A stretch of DNA of 10,809 bases from DASRHK01 sp035650495 (GTDB lineage: Bacteria > Pseudomonadota > Gammaproteobacteria > Nevskiales > Nevskiaceae): NCBI GenBank assembly GCA_035650495.1, contig DASRHK010000078.1, positions 1 through 10,809 of the forward strand, written 5' to 3'. The notes under the pieces are model-generated. The model was not told the DNA's origin, searched no databases, and worked only from the letters and a program-made list of their open reading frames with translations. Position numbers and translations under genes: made by a program. Shown here piece after piece: positions 1 to 9,109 of this stretch. The first letter of the stretch is position 1, and each line of letters begins with the position of its first letter.

Positions 1-1144
1 CGAGCTGTGCATGGACATCATCCGCGAGGAGAACAAATCCTCGCTGGTGAAATCGCGCGACGGCATCCCGACGCCGAAGGAAATCCGCAAAGTTCTCGAC
101 GACTACGTGATCGGCCAGGATCACGCCAAGAAGGTGCTCGCGGTCGCCGTCCACAATCATTACAAGCGCCTCAATCATCAGGCCAAGCACAACGACGTCG
201 AGCTCGCCAAGTCGAACATCCTTTTGATCGGCCCGACCGGCTCGGGCAAGACGCTGCTGGCGCAGACGCTGGCGCGCATCCTCGACGTACCGTTCACGAT
301 GGCCGACGCCACCACGCTCACCGAGGCGGGCTATGTCGGCGAGGACGTGGAAAACATCATTCTCAAGCTGCTGCAGGCGGCCGACTACAACGTCGAGCGC
401 GCCCAGCGCGGCATCGTCTACATCGACGAAATCGACAAGATTTCGCGCAAGTCGGACAACCCCTCGATCACCCGCGACGTGTCGGGCGAGGGCGTGCAGC
501 AGGCTCTCCTCAAGATCATGGAGGGCACGATCGCCTCGGTGCCGCCGCAGGGCGGCCGCAAGCACCCGCAGCAGGAGTTCCTGCAGGTCGATACGACCAA
601 CATCCTGTTCGTGTGCGGCGGCGCATTCTCCGGGCTCGAAAAGATCATCGCCCAGCGCCGGCAGGGCACCTCGATCGGCTTCGGCGCCGAGGTGCGCGGC
701 CCCGATGAGCGCAAGACCGGCGAGATCCTGCGCGACCTCGAGCCCGAGGATCTGCTCAAGTTCGGGCTAATCCCGGAATTCGTCGGCCGCCTGCCGGTCG
801 TGGCGACGCTCGACGACCTCGACGAGGATGCGCTCGTCGATATCCTCACCAAGCCGAAGAATGCGCTCGTCAAGCAGTACCAGCGCCTCTTCGAGATGGA
901 GGATGTGCGGCTCGAGCTGACCGACGAGGCGCTCCGCGGCATCGCGATGAAGGCGATCGCCCGCAAGACCGGCGCCCGCGGTTTGCGCTCGATCATGGAG
1001 GCGATTCTGCTCGAATCGATGTTCGAGCTGCCGAGCCTCACCGGCGTCAGCGAGATCGTCATCAATCGCGAGGTCGTCGAGGGGCGGGCGATGCCGCTGC
1101 ACATCTACTCCGATCGCCGCAGCGAGATCGGCGCCAGCGACTGA
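1..1144 (+). CDS. clpX: ClpX, ATP-binding unfoldase subunit of ClpXP protease (5' end cut by window)
   Basis: ClpX is the AAA+ hexamer that recognises tagged or damaged cytoplasmic proteins, unfolds them and feeds them to ClpP. The frame is open to the window edge: codons before the Met at 11 read E-L-C, matching the end of the ClpX zinc-binding domain (last zinc Cys at 8-10), so the Met at 11 is internal and about 45-50 N-terminal residues are missing. Numbering from that Met: Walker A GPTGSGKT 74-81, pore loop GYVG 107-110, Walker B VYIDEID 136-142, second pore loop RKH 183-185, ClpP-contacting IGF loop 222-224, arginine finger in PEFVGRLP (R260), sensor-2 GARGLR 321-326. All functional motifs are intact, so this is an active unfoldase. 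The sequence resembles alphaproteobacterial ClpX. clpP would be expected just upstream, outside the window. Confidence 0.97.
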   Translation, partial: ELCMDIIREENKSSLVKSRDGIPTPKEIRKVLDDYVIGQDHAKKVLAVAVHNHYKRLNHQAKHNDVELAKSNILLIGPTGSGKTLLAQTLARILDVPFTMADATTLTEAGYVGEDVENIILKLLQAADYNVERAQRGIVYIDEIDKISRKSDNPSITRDVSGEGVQQALLKIMEGTIASVPPQGGRKHPQQEFLQVDTTNILFVCGGAFSGLEKIIAQRRQGTSIGFGAEVRGPDERKTGEILRDLEPEDLLKFGLIPEFVGRLPVVATLDDLDEDALVDILTKPKNALVKQYQRLFEMEDVRLELTDEALRGIAMKAIARKTGARGLRSIMEAILLESMFELPSLTGVSEIVINREVVEGRAMPLHIYSDRRSEIGASD

Positions 1145-1216
1145 TTGCCGACGGTGACGCCACGGCGACTGATCGTCGCGGCGGCCCGCAAACCGATCCG
1201 GCATTTTCGCGCCGGC

Positions 1217-1247
1217 TTGACTGATGGCGCGAGGAGGCCAACCTAAT
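1217..1247 (+). promoter_or_regulatory. Possible promoter for lon in the clpX-lon gap
   Basis: The 187-bp gap between clpX and lon has no gene. It contains TTGACT at 1217-1222 (5 of 6 to the sigma-70 -35 consensus, and the TTGAC core typical of alphaproteobacteria) and CCTAAT at 1242-1247 (4 of 6 to the -10), with a 19-base spacer that is longer than ideal. A small CCGGC/GCCGG inverted repeat (1198-1202, 1211-1215) sits just upstream. lon is a classic heat-shock gene, but I see no convincing sigma-32 element. There is no clear terminator after clpX, so read-through from clpX is also possible. Confidence 0.25.
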
Positions 1248-1331
1248 CACGGCTTGCCTGCCTGTTTTTCGGAGAGCTAGACGACCGCCCGCGTTCGTAT
1301 TGAGGCTGGGCGTCGAACTGAAAGAGGGCCT

Positions 1332-3725
<2,394 letters not shown>

Positions 3726-3733
3726 TGTAGCCG

Positions 3734-3749
3734 TCGGCCTGAAGGCCGA
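3734..3749 (+). other. Small hairpin just before the lon terminator
   Basis: TCGGCC (3734-3739) and GGCCGA (3744-3749) form a perfect 6-bp stem around a TGAA tetraloop, between the lon stop codon and the main terminator hairpin. It has no T-run of its own. It could stabilise the lon mRNA 3' end or assist termination. Its AAGGCC arm is also complementary to part of the main terminator (GGCCTT at 3775-3780), so the two could compete. The role is inferred. Confidence 0.35.
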
Positions 3750-3751
3750 TC

Positions 3752-3782
3752 AAAAAGGCCTCGAGATCCTCGAGGCCTTTTT
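3752..3782. terminator. Bidirectional intrinsic terminator between lon and the convergent FG-GAP gene
   Basis: AAAAAGGCCTCGAG (3752-3765), a 3-base ATC loop, and CTCGAGGCCTTTTT (3769-3782) form a 14-bp perfect inverted repeat. The 9-bp GC-rich core is flanked by A5 on one side and T5 on the other, so an RNA from either strand gives a stem followed by a U-run. It lies 27 bases after the lon stop and three bases from the stop codon of the minus-strand gene, so it can end both transcripts. Confidence 0.93.
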
Positions 3783-3785
3783 CGT

Positions 3786-5321
3786 TCAGGGATAGTGAAT
3801 CGTCGCGGTCGCCGAGTGGTTGGCGATGACGGCGCGATGGAATCGGTTGAGCACCGTGAACACGGCGTCGCCAGCGAACACGAGGTCGGGATTGCCATCG
3901 ACGTTCACGTCCCCGATCGCGAGGCGCGACGGATAGACGCCCTGACCGACGTGATACTCCGTGGCGACGAATTCGGGGGTCATCGACGCGTTGCGCGTCA
4001 CGCTCACGAGAATCGTCAGGCGTGGATCCTGATCCGCCAGGTCGCCGATCGCCAGATCGTCGAGGCCGTCGCCGTTGAAATCCGCGACGGCGAGCGAGCT
4101 GACGTCGTGATCCACCGGCAGCCGTGTCTGCGACCGATGCGGCAGGCCGTCCTTGCCGAGCCGGCTGACGACGACGAGCAGCTCGTAGACCTGACCCTTC
4201 GAAATGCCGATGGCCAGATCGGGCCGCCGATCCGCGTTCACGTTCAGGCTCGCAAGGCTCACCGGCGTCCCATGGTCGGTGTTGAACGGCACGCGCACGA
4301 CCGGCGCAAAACTGGCTGCGTTGGTGCCGCTCGTGGTGCGGTTGGGCAGGAAGGCGATGCCCCCTCCGGAGAGCTGCACGATGTCGGGCCTCCCGTCGAG
4401 ATCGACGTCGGCGACGACCGGCTGGCTCCCGTTCATGTTGCTGAAGACGTCATGCGTGAAGCTGATCGTGGAGCTGCCGGCGTCCGTCCGATTCAACGCC
4501 ACCACAAGCTTGTTCGTGTTGTCGGTCGCGATCAGGTCGGGCCGGCCATCGCCGTCGAGGTCAGCGACCGCGAGTGCGACGCCGGGGCCGTTCGCCGCGA
4601 CGCCTTGCGCGGGCGCGAAGGTGACGGTGGAATCGCCGGCATCGGTCGTGTTGAGCAGCACGCTGACGCCGGGATTGAACAGGCTGCGCAGCAGGACGAG
4701 ATCCGGCTTGCCGTCGCCGTTGACGTCGGCGAGCGCAATCGCTGCGGTGCTGAAACCGCGGAAGTCGAGCGTCTGTGGTGACGCAAAGCTCGTCCTCGCC
4801 GCGCGAGCCGGCGTGGTGTTGAGGAACACCATGACGTGCGTCGTGAACTCGTGGCCCGGCGCTTCCGTGAAGTAGAAGGTCGCAAGGTCGGGAAGCCCAT
4901 CGCCGTTCAAGTCGCCGACGGCAGGGCGGCCTGCCGCATGCGGCGCGGGGAAGCTCTGCGGCATCGTGAACGTGCGCGGGCCGGCGGTGGGTATGACGCG
5001 CCCGAGATTCAGCGAAAACGATTTGTCGGGCTGCGGGCCGGGCTCGCCGATGAGGCCGATGGATATGCCGAACGTGTCCACGCCCGGCGGAACGGTGACG
5101 CCATCGCCCGCGGCGCCGTAGTCCACGCCCGCCTTGGCAGTGCCGTCGACGGTCTGGTACCGGATGAACGCACCCTCGTCGACGTTGCCGCTTCGTCTCA
5201 GCCAGAAGGTGAACGGCGTGTCGGTGCCCGGATTGCCGATCTCCCCGCCGGTGAGCGTGATCGTGTTGGCGGCGTCTGCGAACGCGGGAACGAAGCAAAG
5301 CAAGATCACGAGAGCGCGCAT
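3786..5321 (-). CDS. Secreted Calx-beta / FG-GAP (VCBS) repeat protein, probable seven-bladed beta-propeller
   Basis: The function is unknown. I chose the ATG at 5321 (511 aa) because it begins a clear Sec signal peptide, MRALVILLCFVPAFADA. The frame extends to an ATG at 5393, but those 24 extra residues are basic and not signal-like. After the signal, residues about 20-110 resemble a Calx-beta domain (VDEGAFIRYQTVDGTAKAG, then DKSFSLNLG). From about 137 on there are seven FG-GAP-type repeats about 51-62 residues apart, each centred on a D-x-N/D-x-D-G-x-P-D-L calcium-binding-like loop: 137-146, 199-208, 254-263, 305-314, 360-369, 414-423 and 471-480. The fifth (NVNADRRPDL) has lost most of its acidic ligands. 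Such proteins are usually extracellular or surface calcium-binding adhesion or recognition proteins. There is no membrane anchor or sorting domain. It is transcribed toward lon and divergently from the gene at 5450. Confidence 0.88.
   Translation of the reverse strand: MRALVILLCFVPAFADAANTITLTGGEIGNPGTDTPFTFWLRRSGNVDEGAFIRYQTVDGTAKAGVDYGAAGDGVTVPPGVDTFGISIGLIGEPGPQPDKSFSLNLGRVIPTAGPRTFTMPQSFPAPHAAGRPAVGDLNGDGLPDLATFYFTEAPGHEFTTHVMVFLNTTPARAARTSFASPQTLDFRGFSTAAIALADVNGDGKPDLVLLRSLFNPGVSVLLNTTDAGDSTVTFAPAQGVAANGPGVALAVADLDGDGRPDLIATDNTNKLVVALNRTDAGSSTISFTHDVFSNMNGSQPVVADVDLDGRPDIVQLSGGGIAFLPNRTTSGTNAASFAPVVRVPFNTDHGTPVSLASLNVNADRRPDLAIGISKGQVYELLVVVSRLGKDGLPHRSQTRLPVDHDVSSLAVADFNGDGLDDLAIGDLADQDPRLTILVSVTRNASMTPEFVATEYHVGQGVYPSRLAIGDVNVDGNPDLVFAGDAVFTVLNRFHRAVIANHSATATIHYP
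3882..4913 (-). repeat. Seven FG-GAP/VCBS protein repeats
   Basis: The coding region for the seven calcium-loop repeats of the secreted protein. The repetition is clear at protein level (repeated GDLNGDGLPDL-like segments) and diverged at DNA level, so this is an old internal duplication series rather than recent tandem DNA repeats. Seven copies fit one complete beta-propeller. Confidence 0.75.
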
Positions 5322-5449
5322 GAGTCCGATCCGGGTTCGGCGATGCACATTCCTCACATGCGCGCGCGACGGCGTCGGTCCGGTGCCGGACAAGGCGACG
5401 CGAAGGCCGCGCCGCCGGAACGCCGGGCGAGGCCTCGGGTCCTAGGGAT
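5322..5449. promoter_or_regulatory. Divergent intergenic region, presumed promoters for both flanking transcripts
   Basis: This 128-bp gap separates the start codons of the minus-strand FG-GAP gene and the plus-strand four-gene cluster, so both promoters should lie here or nearby. I could not pick out convincing -35/-10 pairs on either strand. An AGGGA at 5444-5448 is the likely ribosome site for the plus-strand gene. The assignment rests on gene orientation only. Confidence 0.35.
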
Positions 5450-5875
5450 ATGCGCCGCATGTGGATCGTCCTGTCGTGTCTCGCCGTCGCGTCGTCGGGC
5501 GCCGACGCCGCGACGGTCTACCGCTGCCACACTTCGCACGGCGTGAGCTATCAGGACGCGCCTTGCCGCGGCAAGGACTACACGCAGAACCTCGTGCAGG
5601 TTGGCGAGCCTTCGGTGGTGAAGAGCACGCGCGCCGATCATCTCGGCGAGTGGGTCGATCGGCTGGCGCAGGACAATCGCACGCGCGAGCTGCACGCCCG
5701 CGAGATCCGGCTGCAGCGCGAGAACGAGGCCGACACCGCGGAATTCGCGGCGATGGTCGAGGCGCAGCCGGACCAGGCTCAGCAGAGTCAGCAGGAATAT
5801 CGCGACCGCATCGAGCGGCGCAACGCGCAGATGCGCGACGCGCAAGCCGAGCTCAACCAGTACGAGCAACGGTAG
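5450..5875 (+). CDS. DUF4124-like exported protein with C-terminal coiled coil
   Basis: The function is not known. A 141-residue protein with a short signal peptide (basic MRR, then hydrophobic WIVLSCLAVASS and a likely cut after ADA, about residue 20). The first mature segment, TVYRCHTSHGVSYQDAPC (22-39), is the signature of DUF4124 proteins: a small beta domain with two cysteines (C26 and C39) that can form a disulphide in the periplasm. Residues about 64-140 are highly charged and rich in Glu, Arg and Gln without prolines except one near 107, consistent with a long helix or coiled coil. An ATG at 5459 is better spaced from the AGGGA at 5444-5448, but it would drop the two Arg of the signal n-region, so 5450 is kept. 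First gene of a plus-strand cluster of exported proteins; 52 bases separate it from the next start. Confidence 0.82.
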   Translation: MRRMWIVLSCLAVASSGADAATVYRCHTSHGVSYQDAPCRGKDYTQNLVQVGEPSVVKSTRADHLGEWVDRLAQDNRTRELHAREIRLQRENEADTAEFAAMVEAQPDQAQQSQQEYRDRIERRNAQMRDAQAELNQYEQR

Positions 5876-5927
5876 CCGCTGAACGCCTCGATTGACCTTG
5901 GCGACGCGGCCGCGTACGGTGTGCCGC

Positions 5928-6398
5928 ATGCATCGGGAGCTCAAGCGCATCGTCCGGCTCGCAGGCGTCCTGTGTGGTCTCGCGTGCGCGCCGCTCGGCG
6001 CGCAGGCCGGCGGCTCCGCGATCGTGACGCAGAACGCGGACGTCCGCGCAGCGCCGTCCACTGATGCCAAAGCGCTGACGCAAGCGCCGGTGAACGAGCC
6101 GGTGCAGATCCTCGATCGCCGCGGCGCCTGGTACGAAGTGAGCTCGACGTCCGGCTGGCGCGGCTGGCTGCGCATGGCGTCGATCAAGCTCACGTCGCTC
6201 ACGCAGGGCAAGAAAACGAGCGCGATCTCGTCGCCGCTCGAGCCAGCCGCCGTCATCGGCGTGCGCGGCATGGACGAGGGCTCGCTCGCGCGAGCGCAGC
6301 CCGACTACAACGCGCTCAACAAGCTCAAGCAGTACCGCGCGACGCCGCAGGACGCGGATCGCTTCGTCGCCGAGCTGCCGCGCGGAGCCAAGCGATGA
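5928..6398 (+). CDS. Bacterial SH3-domain exported protein
   Basis: A 156-residue protein starting at the ATG at 5928, which opens a signal peptide: basic MHRELKRIVR, hydrophobic LAGVLCGLACAPL and a likely cut after GAQA (about 27). An in-frame TTG at 5892 would add 12 unsupported residues. Residues about 31-87 form an SH3b-type domain (ADVRAAPSTDAKAL, then VQILDRRGAWYEV and GWRGWL), a fold that often binds peptidoglycan or cell-wall peptides. The C-terminal part has an IGVRGMDEGSLARAQPDYN segment (110-128) that I associate with SH3 proteins found beside M48 proteases. Its TGA stop overlaps the next start as ATGA, so the M48 protease is probably translationally coupled to it. It may target or regulate that protease at the cell wall; this is inference. 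Confidence 0.86.
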   Translation: MHRELKRIVRLAGVLCGLACAPLGAQAGGSAIVTQNADVRAAPSTDAKALTQAPVNEPVQILDRRGAWYEVSSTSGWRGWLRMASIKLTSLTQGKKTSAISSPLEPAAVIGVRGMDEGSLARAQPDYNALNKLKQYRATPQDADRFVAELPRGAKR

Positions 6399-7231
6399 GG
6401 ATCCGGATCGCAGTGGGTGCAGCGCTCGCGTGCGGGCTCGCGGCCTGCGCATCCGATCTGTTCAGCCCTGACTCCGCGCTCGGCAAGATCGCGATGGCGA
6501 CCGGCGTCGCGCCGCAGATCGACGACGCCGAAGAGAAGCGCATCGGCGAGCAGGCGGCGGCGACGCTGCTCGGCGCGGCGCCGGCGCTCAACGACGCCGC
6601 GATCCAGACCTACGTGAATCGCGTCGGCCTGCACGTCGCGCGCGCGGGCTCGCGGCCCGATCTCGAATGGACCTTCGGTGTGCTCGACGACAATACGGTG
6701 AATGCGTTCGCGGCACCGGGCGGAACCGTGCTGATCACCAAGGGCATGCTGCGCCGGCTGAACGACGAGTCGGAGCTCGCAGGCGTGCTCGCGCACGAAG
6801 TGACGCACGTCGAGAAGAAGCATCATCTGCGCTCGCTGATCCAGTCGGGCGTGCTCAACAGCGCCGCGACGAAGACGCTGCAGTACGCGACCGGCGGTCG
6901 CGGCGGCGAATACACCGGGCTCGCGACGAAGGTCTTCACCGATCTCTACTCGCGCGGGCTTTCGCGCGACGACGAGCTGGAAGCCGATCGCGGCGGCATG
7001 CAGCTCGCGCAGCGCGCGGGCTACGACGCCTACGGGCTCATCGCGGTGCTGCAGACGCTGGAGGCGATGAATCAGAGCGACGCGTCGCTCACGCTTTTGT
7101 TGAAGACGCATCCGCAGCCCGCGGATCGGCTCGCACAGCTGAGCGCATTCGCGTCGGGCAACGTCGCCGACGACCCGGACGCGCCCAACGGCAAGGCGCG
7201 CTTCCAGCAGGCGATCGCGAAGCTCCGCTGA
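6395..7231 (+). CDS. M48-family zinc metalloprotease lipoprotein (LoiP/BepA-like, no TPR domain)
   Basis: A periplasmic, outer-membrane-anchored peptidase of 278 residues. The N-terminus is a lipoprotein signal, with lipobox L-A-A-C ending at Cys18; Ala follows the Cys, so no inner-membrane retention signal is seen. The catalytic core is complete: HEVTH 134-138 (zinc ligands H134 and H138, catalytic E135) and third ligand E194 in SRGLSRDDELEAD. H239 in KTHPQPADRL matches the position of the regulatory histidine described for E. coli BepA (THPLP-type motif). BepA is about 490 residues with a C-terminal TPR domain; this protein stops after the protease domain, closer in length to LoiP (YggG). 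M48 lipoproteins of this kind degrade misassembled outer-membrane proteins. It overlaps the SH3 gene by four bases and is followed after four bases by the beta-helix gene. No specific gene symbol is justified. Confidence 0.94.
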   Translation: MRIRIAVGAALACGLAACASDLFSPDSALGKIAMATGVAPQIDDAEEKRIGEQAAATLLGAAPALNDAAIQTYVNRVGLHVARAGSRPDLEWTFGVLDDNTVNAFAAPGGTVLITKGMLRRLNDESELAGVLAHEVTHVEKKHHLRSLIQSGVLNSAATKTLQYATGGRGGEYTGLATKVFTDLYSRGLSRDDELEADRGGMQLAQRAGYDAYGLIAVLQTLEAMNQSDASLTLLLKTHPQPADRLAQLSAFASGNVADDPDAPNGKARFQQAIAKLR

Positions 7232-7235
7232 CGGG

Positions 7236-9107
7236 ATGGAAGAGGACAGCAACGCCCGACGCCGCCTGCTGCAGAAACTCGCCGCAGCCGCCGCCGGTGG
7301 CTTCACCGTGCAGGCGCTCGCCAATCGCTCAGGATCGGCCGACGACGCCGAGGTGCCGCCGCTGCTGCGCGCCAATCCCGAGCCGCTCGCCGGAGCCGCC
7401 GTGCAGCAGTATCCCGTGCGCTCGGGAGAGGTCGGCGTAGTCGCGCCGGAATTCCCGTACGGGCACGGCCTGCGCTTCGGCATCAAGACCGACGGCACCG
7501 ACACCACCGCCGAGGTCAAGAACTGGCGCGACAGCATCCTCGGGATGGGTACGTATCCCGACGCGTACGGCCTGCTACATCCGCTGTGCAAGGCAGTGCT
7601 GCCGTCCGGGCTGATCCGCGTGACCGAGCCGGGCGCGCTGCTGCTCCTGCGCTACGGCGAGGGACCGACGATCTGGGGCTACGTCATCGAGGGTGACGGC
7701 CTGCAGACGACGGTGTTCTACGATCCCAAGACGCCCGGACCGCTCCTGTTCGCGTCGAACCGCGTGTTCGGGCTCGTCGTGCGCAACATCAGCTTCGAGG
7801 CGCGCGACGACGCGGAGCCGGCGGACTGGCTGCGCACCGAATCGGGGGGACCGCAGCAGTACTTCACGTTCGAGAACCTCGGCTTCGGCGGGCGCTGGCG
7901 CGCGGGCGTGCGACTGTCGGCGCCCACGGCCGATCCGAAGAGCGCCAACTGCAATTCCGAATTCAAGTTCGATCGCATCAACATCGGCGCGACGTTCACC
8001 GACGCGTTCCTGTGCGACGCGGAGAACGACGCGCTGCAGTCGGCGCAGTTCCTGAACTACTGGCTCAGCAACATCAACAGCACGCGCTCCGGCGGCCTGG
8101 TGCGGCTGCGCCGTGGCGGGCACGTGACGATCACCAATCTCGACGTGTCCGGCTACAAGCCGGGCAGCGATCGCTACCTGATCGACCTGCCCGAAGTCGG
8201 CGGCTACAGCGACGACATCCACAGCCTGATCGTGCGCAACGCGCGCTTCGAGCCGCTGTCGGAGCACGCGCGCTTCCTGCGCTGCCGCTGGGAGCGCGGG
8301 ACGGTGGTGATCGACGGCTATGACGACGTGAACTGGCGCAACACGGAGCATCTCTGCTTCGACCTCCGGATCAGCAACGCGGTCAGCGAATCCAAGCTCG
8401 GCCAGTCGGGCGAGGGCGCCGCCGCGGCCGGTGCGCAGTACTGGTTCGCCAACGGCCGCTTCACCGGCATCCATCGCTTCGTCTTCCGCGGCACCGGCGA
8501 CGCGGCCTACGTGCCCGCGACGATCCAGTACCAGAACTGCGAATTCTGCGGACCGCCGAACGATCCTGCCGCGAGCAACATCCATTCGTACGTTCGCCTC
8601 GTGCCGGACGGCGGCAGCTCGATGCTGCTGCGGCCGCACCTGCGCTTCCGCGCGTGCCGCATGGAGTCCGCGCCCGAGCACGTCACCGATTGGGATCTGG
8701 GCGTGCAGGGACCGCATCCGACGACGCAGGCGCCGATCAAGGCACTGCGCTTCGGCTCGAGCGCCGACGGGCGCCTGCCGAGCGGCGAGGAGGCGCGCGC
8801 CATGCTCGCGCCGGGAGCGCTGGTGCTGCGTGTCACCTGGATCCTGCCCGCGGCGGGCGCCCCGAATCGCCCCTATCGCTTCGAGCTCGCCAACGATTAC
8901 GACGACGATCGCCGCGAGGTGCTGGCGATCCTGGAAGGCGACGATCTGGGCCGGCGGGTCGCGAGGACGGATCTCATCGCCTACGAGACGATCCCGTCGC
9001 CGCCGCCGGACAAGTTCGATGCGATGCGCAGCGCGACGCTGGTGCTGCGCGAGACGCGCGCGCCGGGCGTGCACCCGACGGCGCAGTGCATCGTCGAGTA
9101 CATCTAG
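7236..9107 (+). CDS. Tat-exported protein with predicted right-handed beta-helix (pectate-lyase-like fold)
   Basis: A 623-residue protein; substrate unknown. The N-terminus ARRRLLQKLAAAAAGGFTVQALA (7-29) has the layout of a twin-arginine signal: RRxLL, a mildly hydrophobic Ala-rich stretch and an A-x-A-like cut near 29. Residues 79-91, LRFGIKTDGTDTT, followed by LPSGLIRVTEPGALL (122-136), are the characteristic entry of pectate-lyase-3/GH28-like beta-helix proteins (usually GAKGDGxTDDT). Rung-like repeats follow, such as GLVVRNISF (179-187), YFTFENLGFGG (209-219), HVTITNLDVSGY (296-307) and SLIVRNARFEP (330-340). Residues about 500-623 look like a separate globular C-terminal region. I cannot identify catalytic residues. 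It starts four bases after the M48 stop, without a good Shine-Dalgarno, so translation is probably coupled. It converges on the TpsB-like gene with two bases between stop codons. Options include a polysaccharide-degrading or polysaccharide-binding enzyme and a surface protein. Confidence 0.78.
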   Translation: MEEDSNARRRLLQKLAAAAAGGFTVQALANRSGSADDAEVPPLLRANPEPLAGAAVQQYPVRSGEVGVVAPEFPYGHGLRFGIKTDGTDTTAEVKNWRDSILGMGTYPDAYGLLHPLCKAVLPSGLIRVTEPGALLLLRYGEGPTIWGYVIEGDGLQTTVFYDPKTPGPLLFASNRVFGLVVRNISFEARDDAEPADWLRTESGGPQQYFTFENLGFGGRWRAGVRLSAPTADPKSANCNSEFKFDRINIGATFTDAFLCDAENDALQSAQFLNYWLSNINSTRSGGLVRLRRGGHVTITNLDVSGYKPGSDRYLIDLPEVGGYSDDIHSLIVRNARFEPLSEHARFLRCRWERGTVVIDGYDDVNWRNTEHLCFDLRISNAVSESKLGQSGEGAAAAGAQYWFANGRFTGIHRFVFRGTGDAAYVPATIQYQNCEFCGPPNDPAASNIHSYVRLVPDGGSSMLLRPHLRFRACRMESAPEHVTDWDLGVQGPHPTTQAPIKALRFGSSADGRLPSGEEARAMLAPGALVLRVTWILPAAGAPNRPYRFELANDYDDDRREVLAILEGDDLGRRVARTDLIAYETIPSPPPDKFDAMRSATLVLRETRAPGVHPTAQCIVEYI

Positions 9108-9109
9108 GC

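Noticed and set aside
1160..1190. Imperfect hairpin after clpX as a terminator
   Set aside because: The stem has only five uninterrupted pairs (GCGAC/GTCGC), then mismatches, and is not followed by a T-run.
3795..4781. A 328-codon plus-strand open frame opposite the FG-GAP gene
   Set aside because: The opposite strand encodes seven regular calcium-loop repeats and a signal peptide, while this frame shows only Asp/Val/Arg-rich text mirroring those repeats.
5378..5391. Small inverted repeat GTCCG/CGGAC in the divergent intergenic region
   Set aside because: Five to six base pairs in very GC-rich DNA is expected by chance, with no second copy or nearby promoter to make it a credible operator.
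5322..5393. Longer start for the FG-GAP protein at the ATG at 5393
   Set aside because: The extra 24 residues are basic and would bury a good signal peptide that starts exactly at the ATG at 5321.
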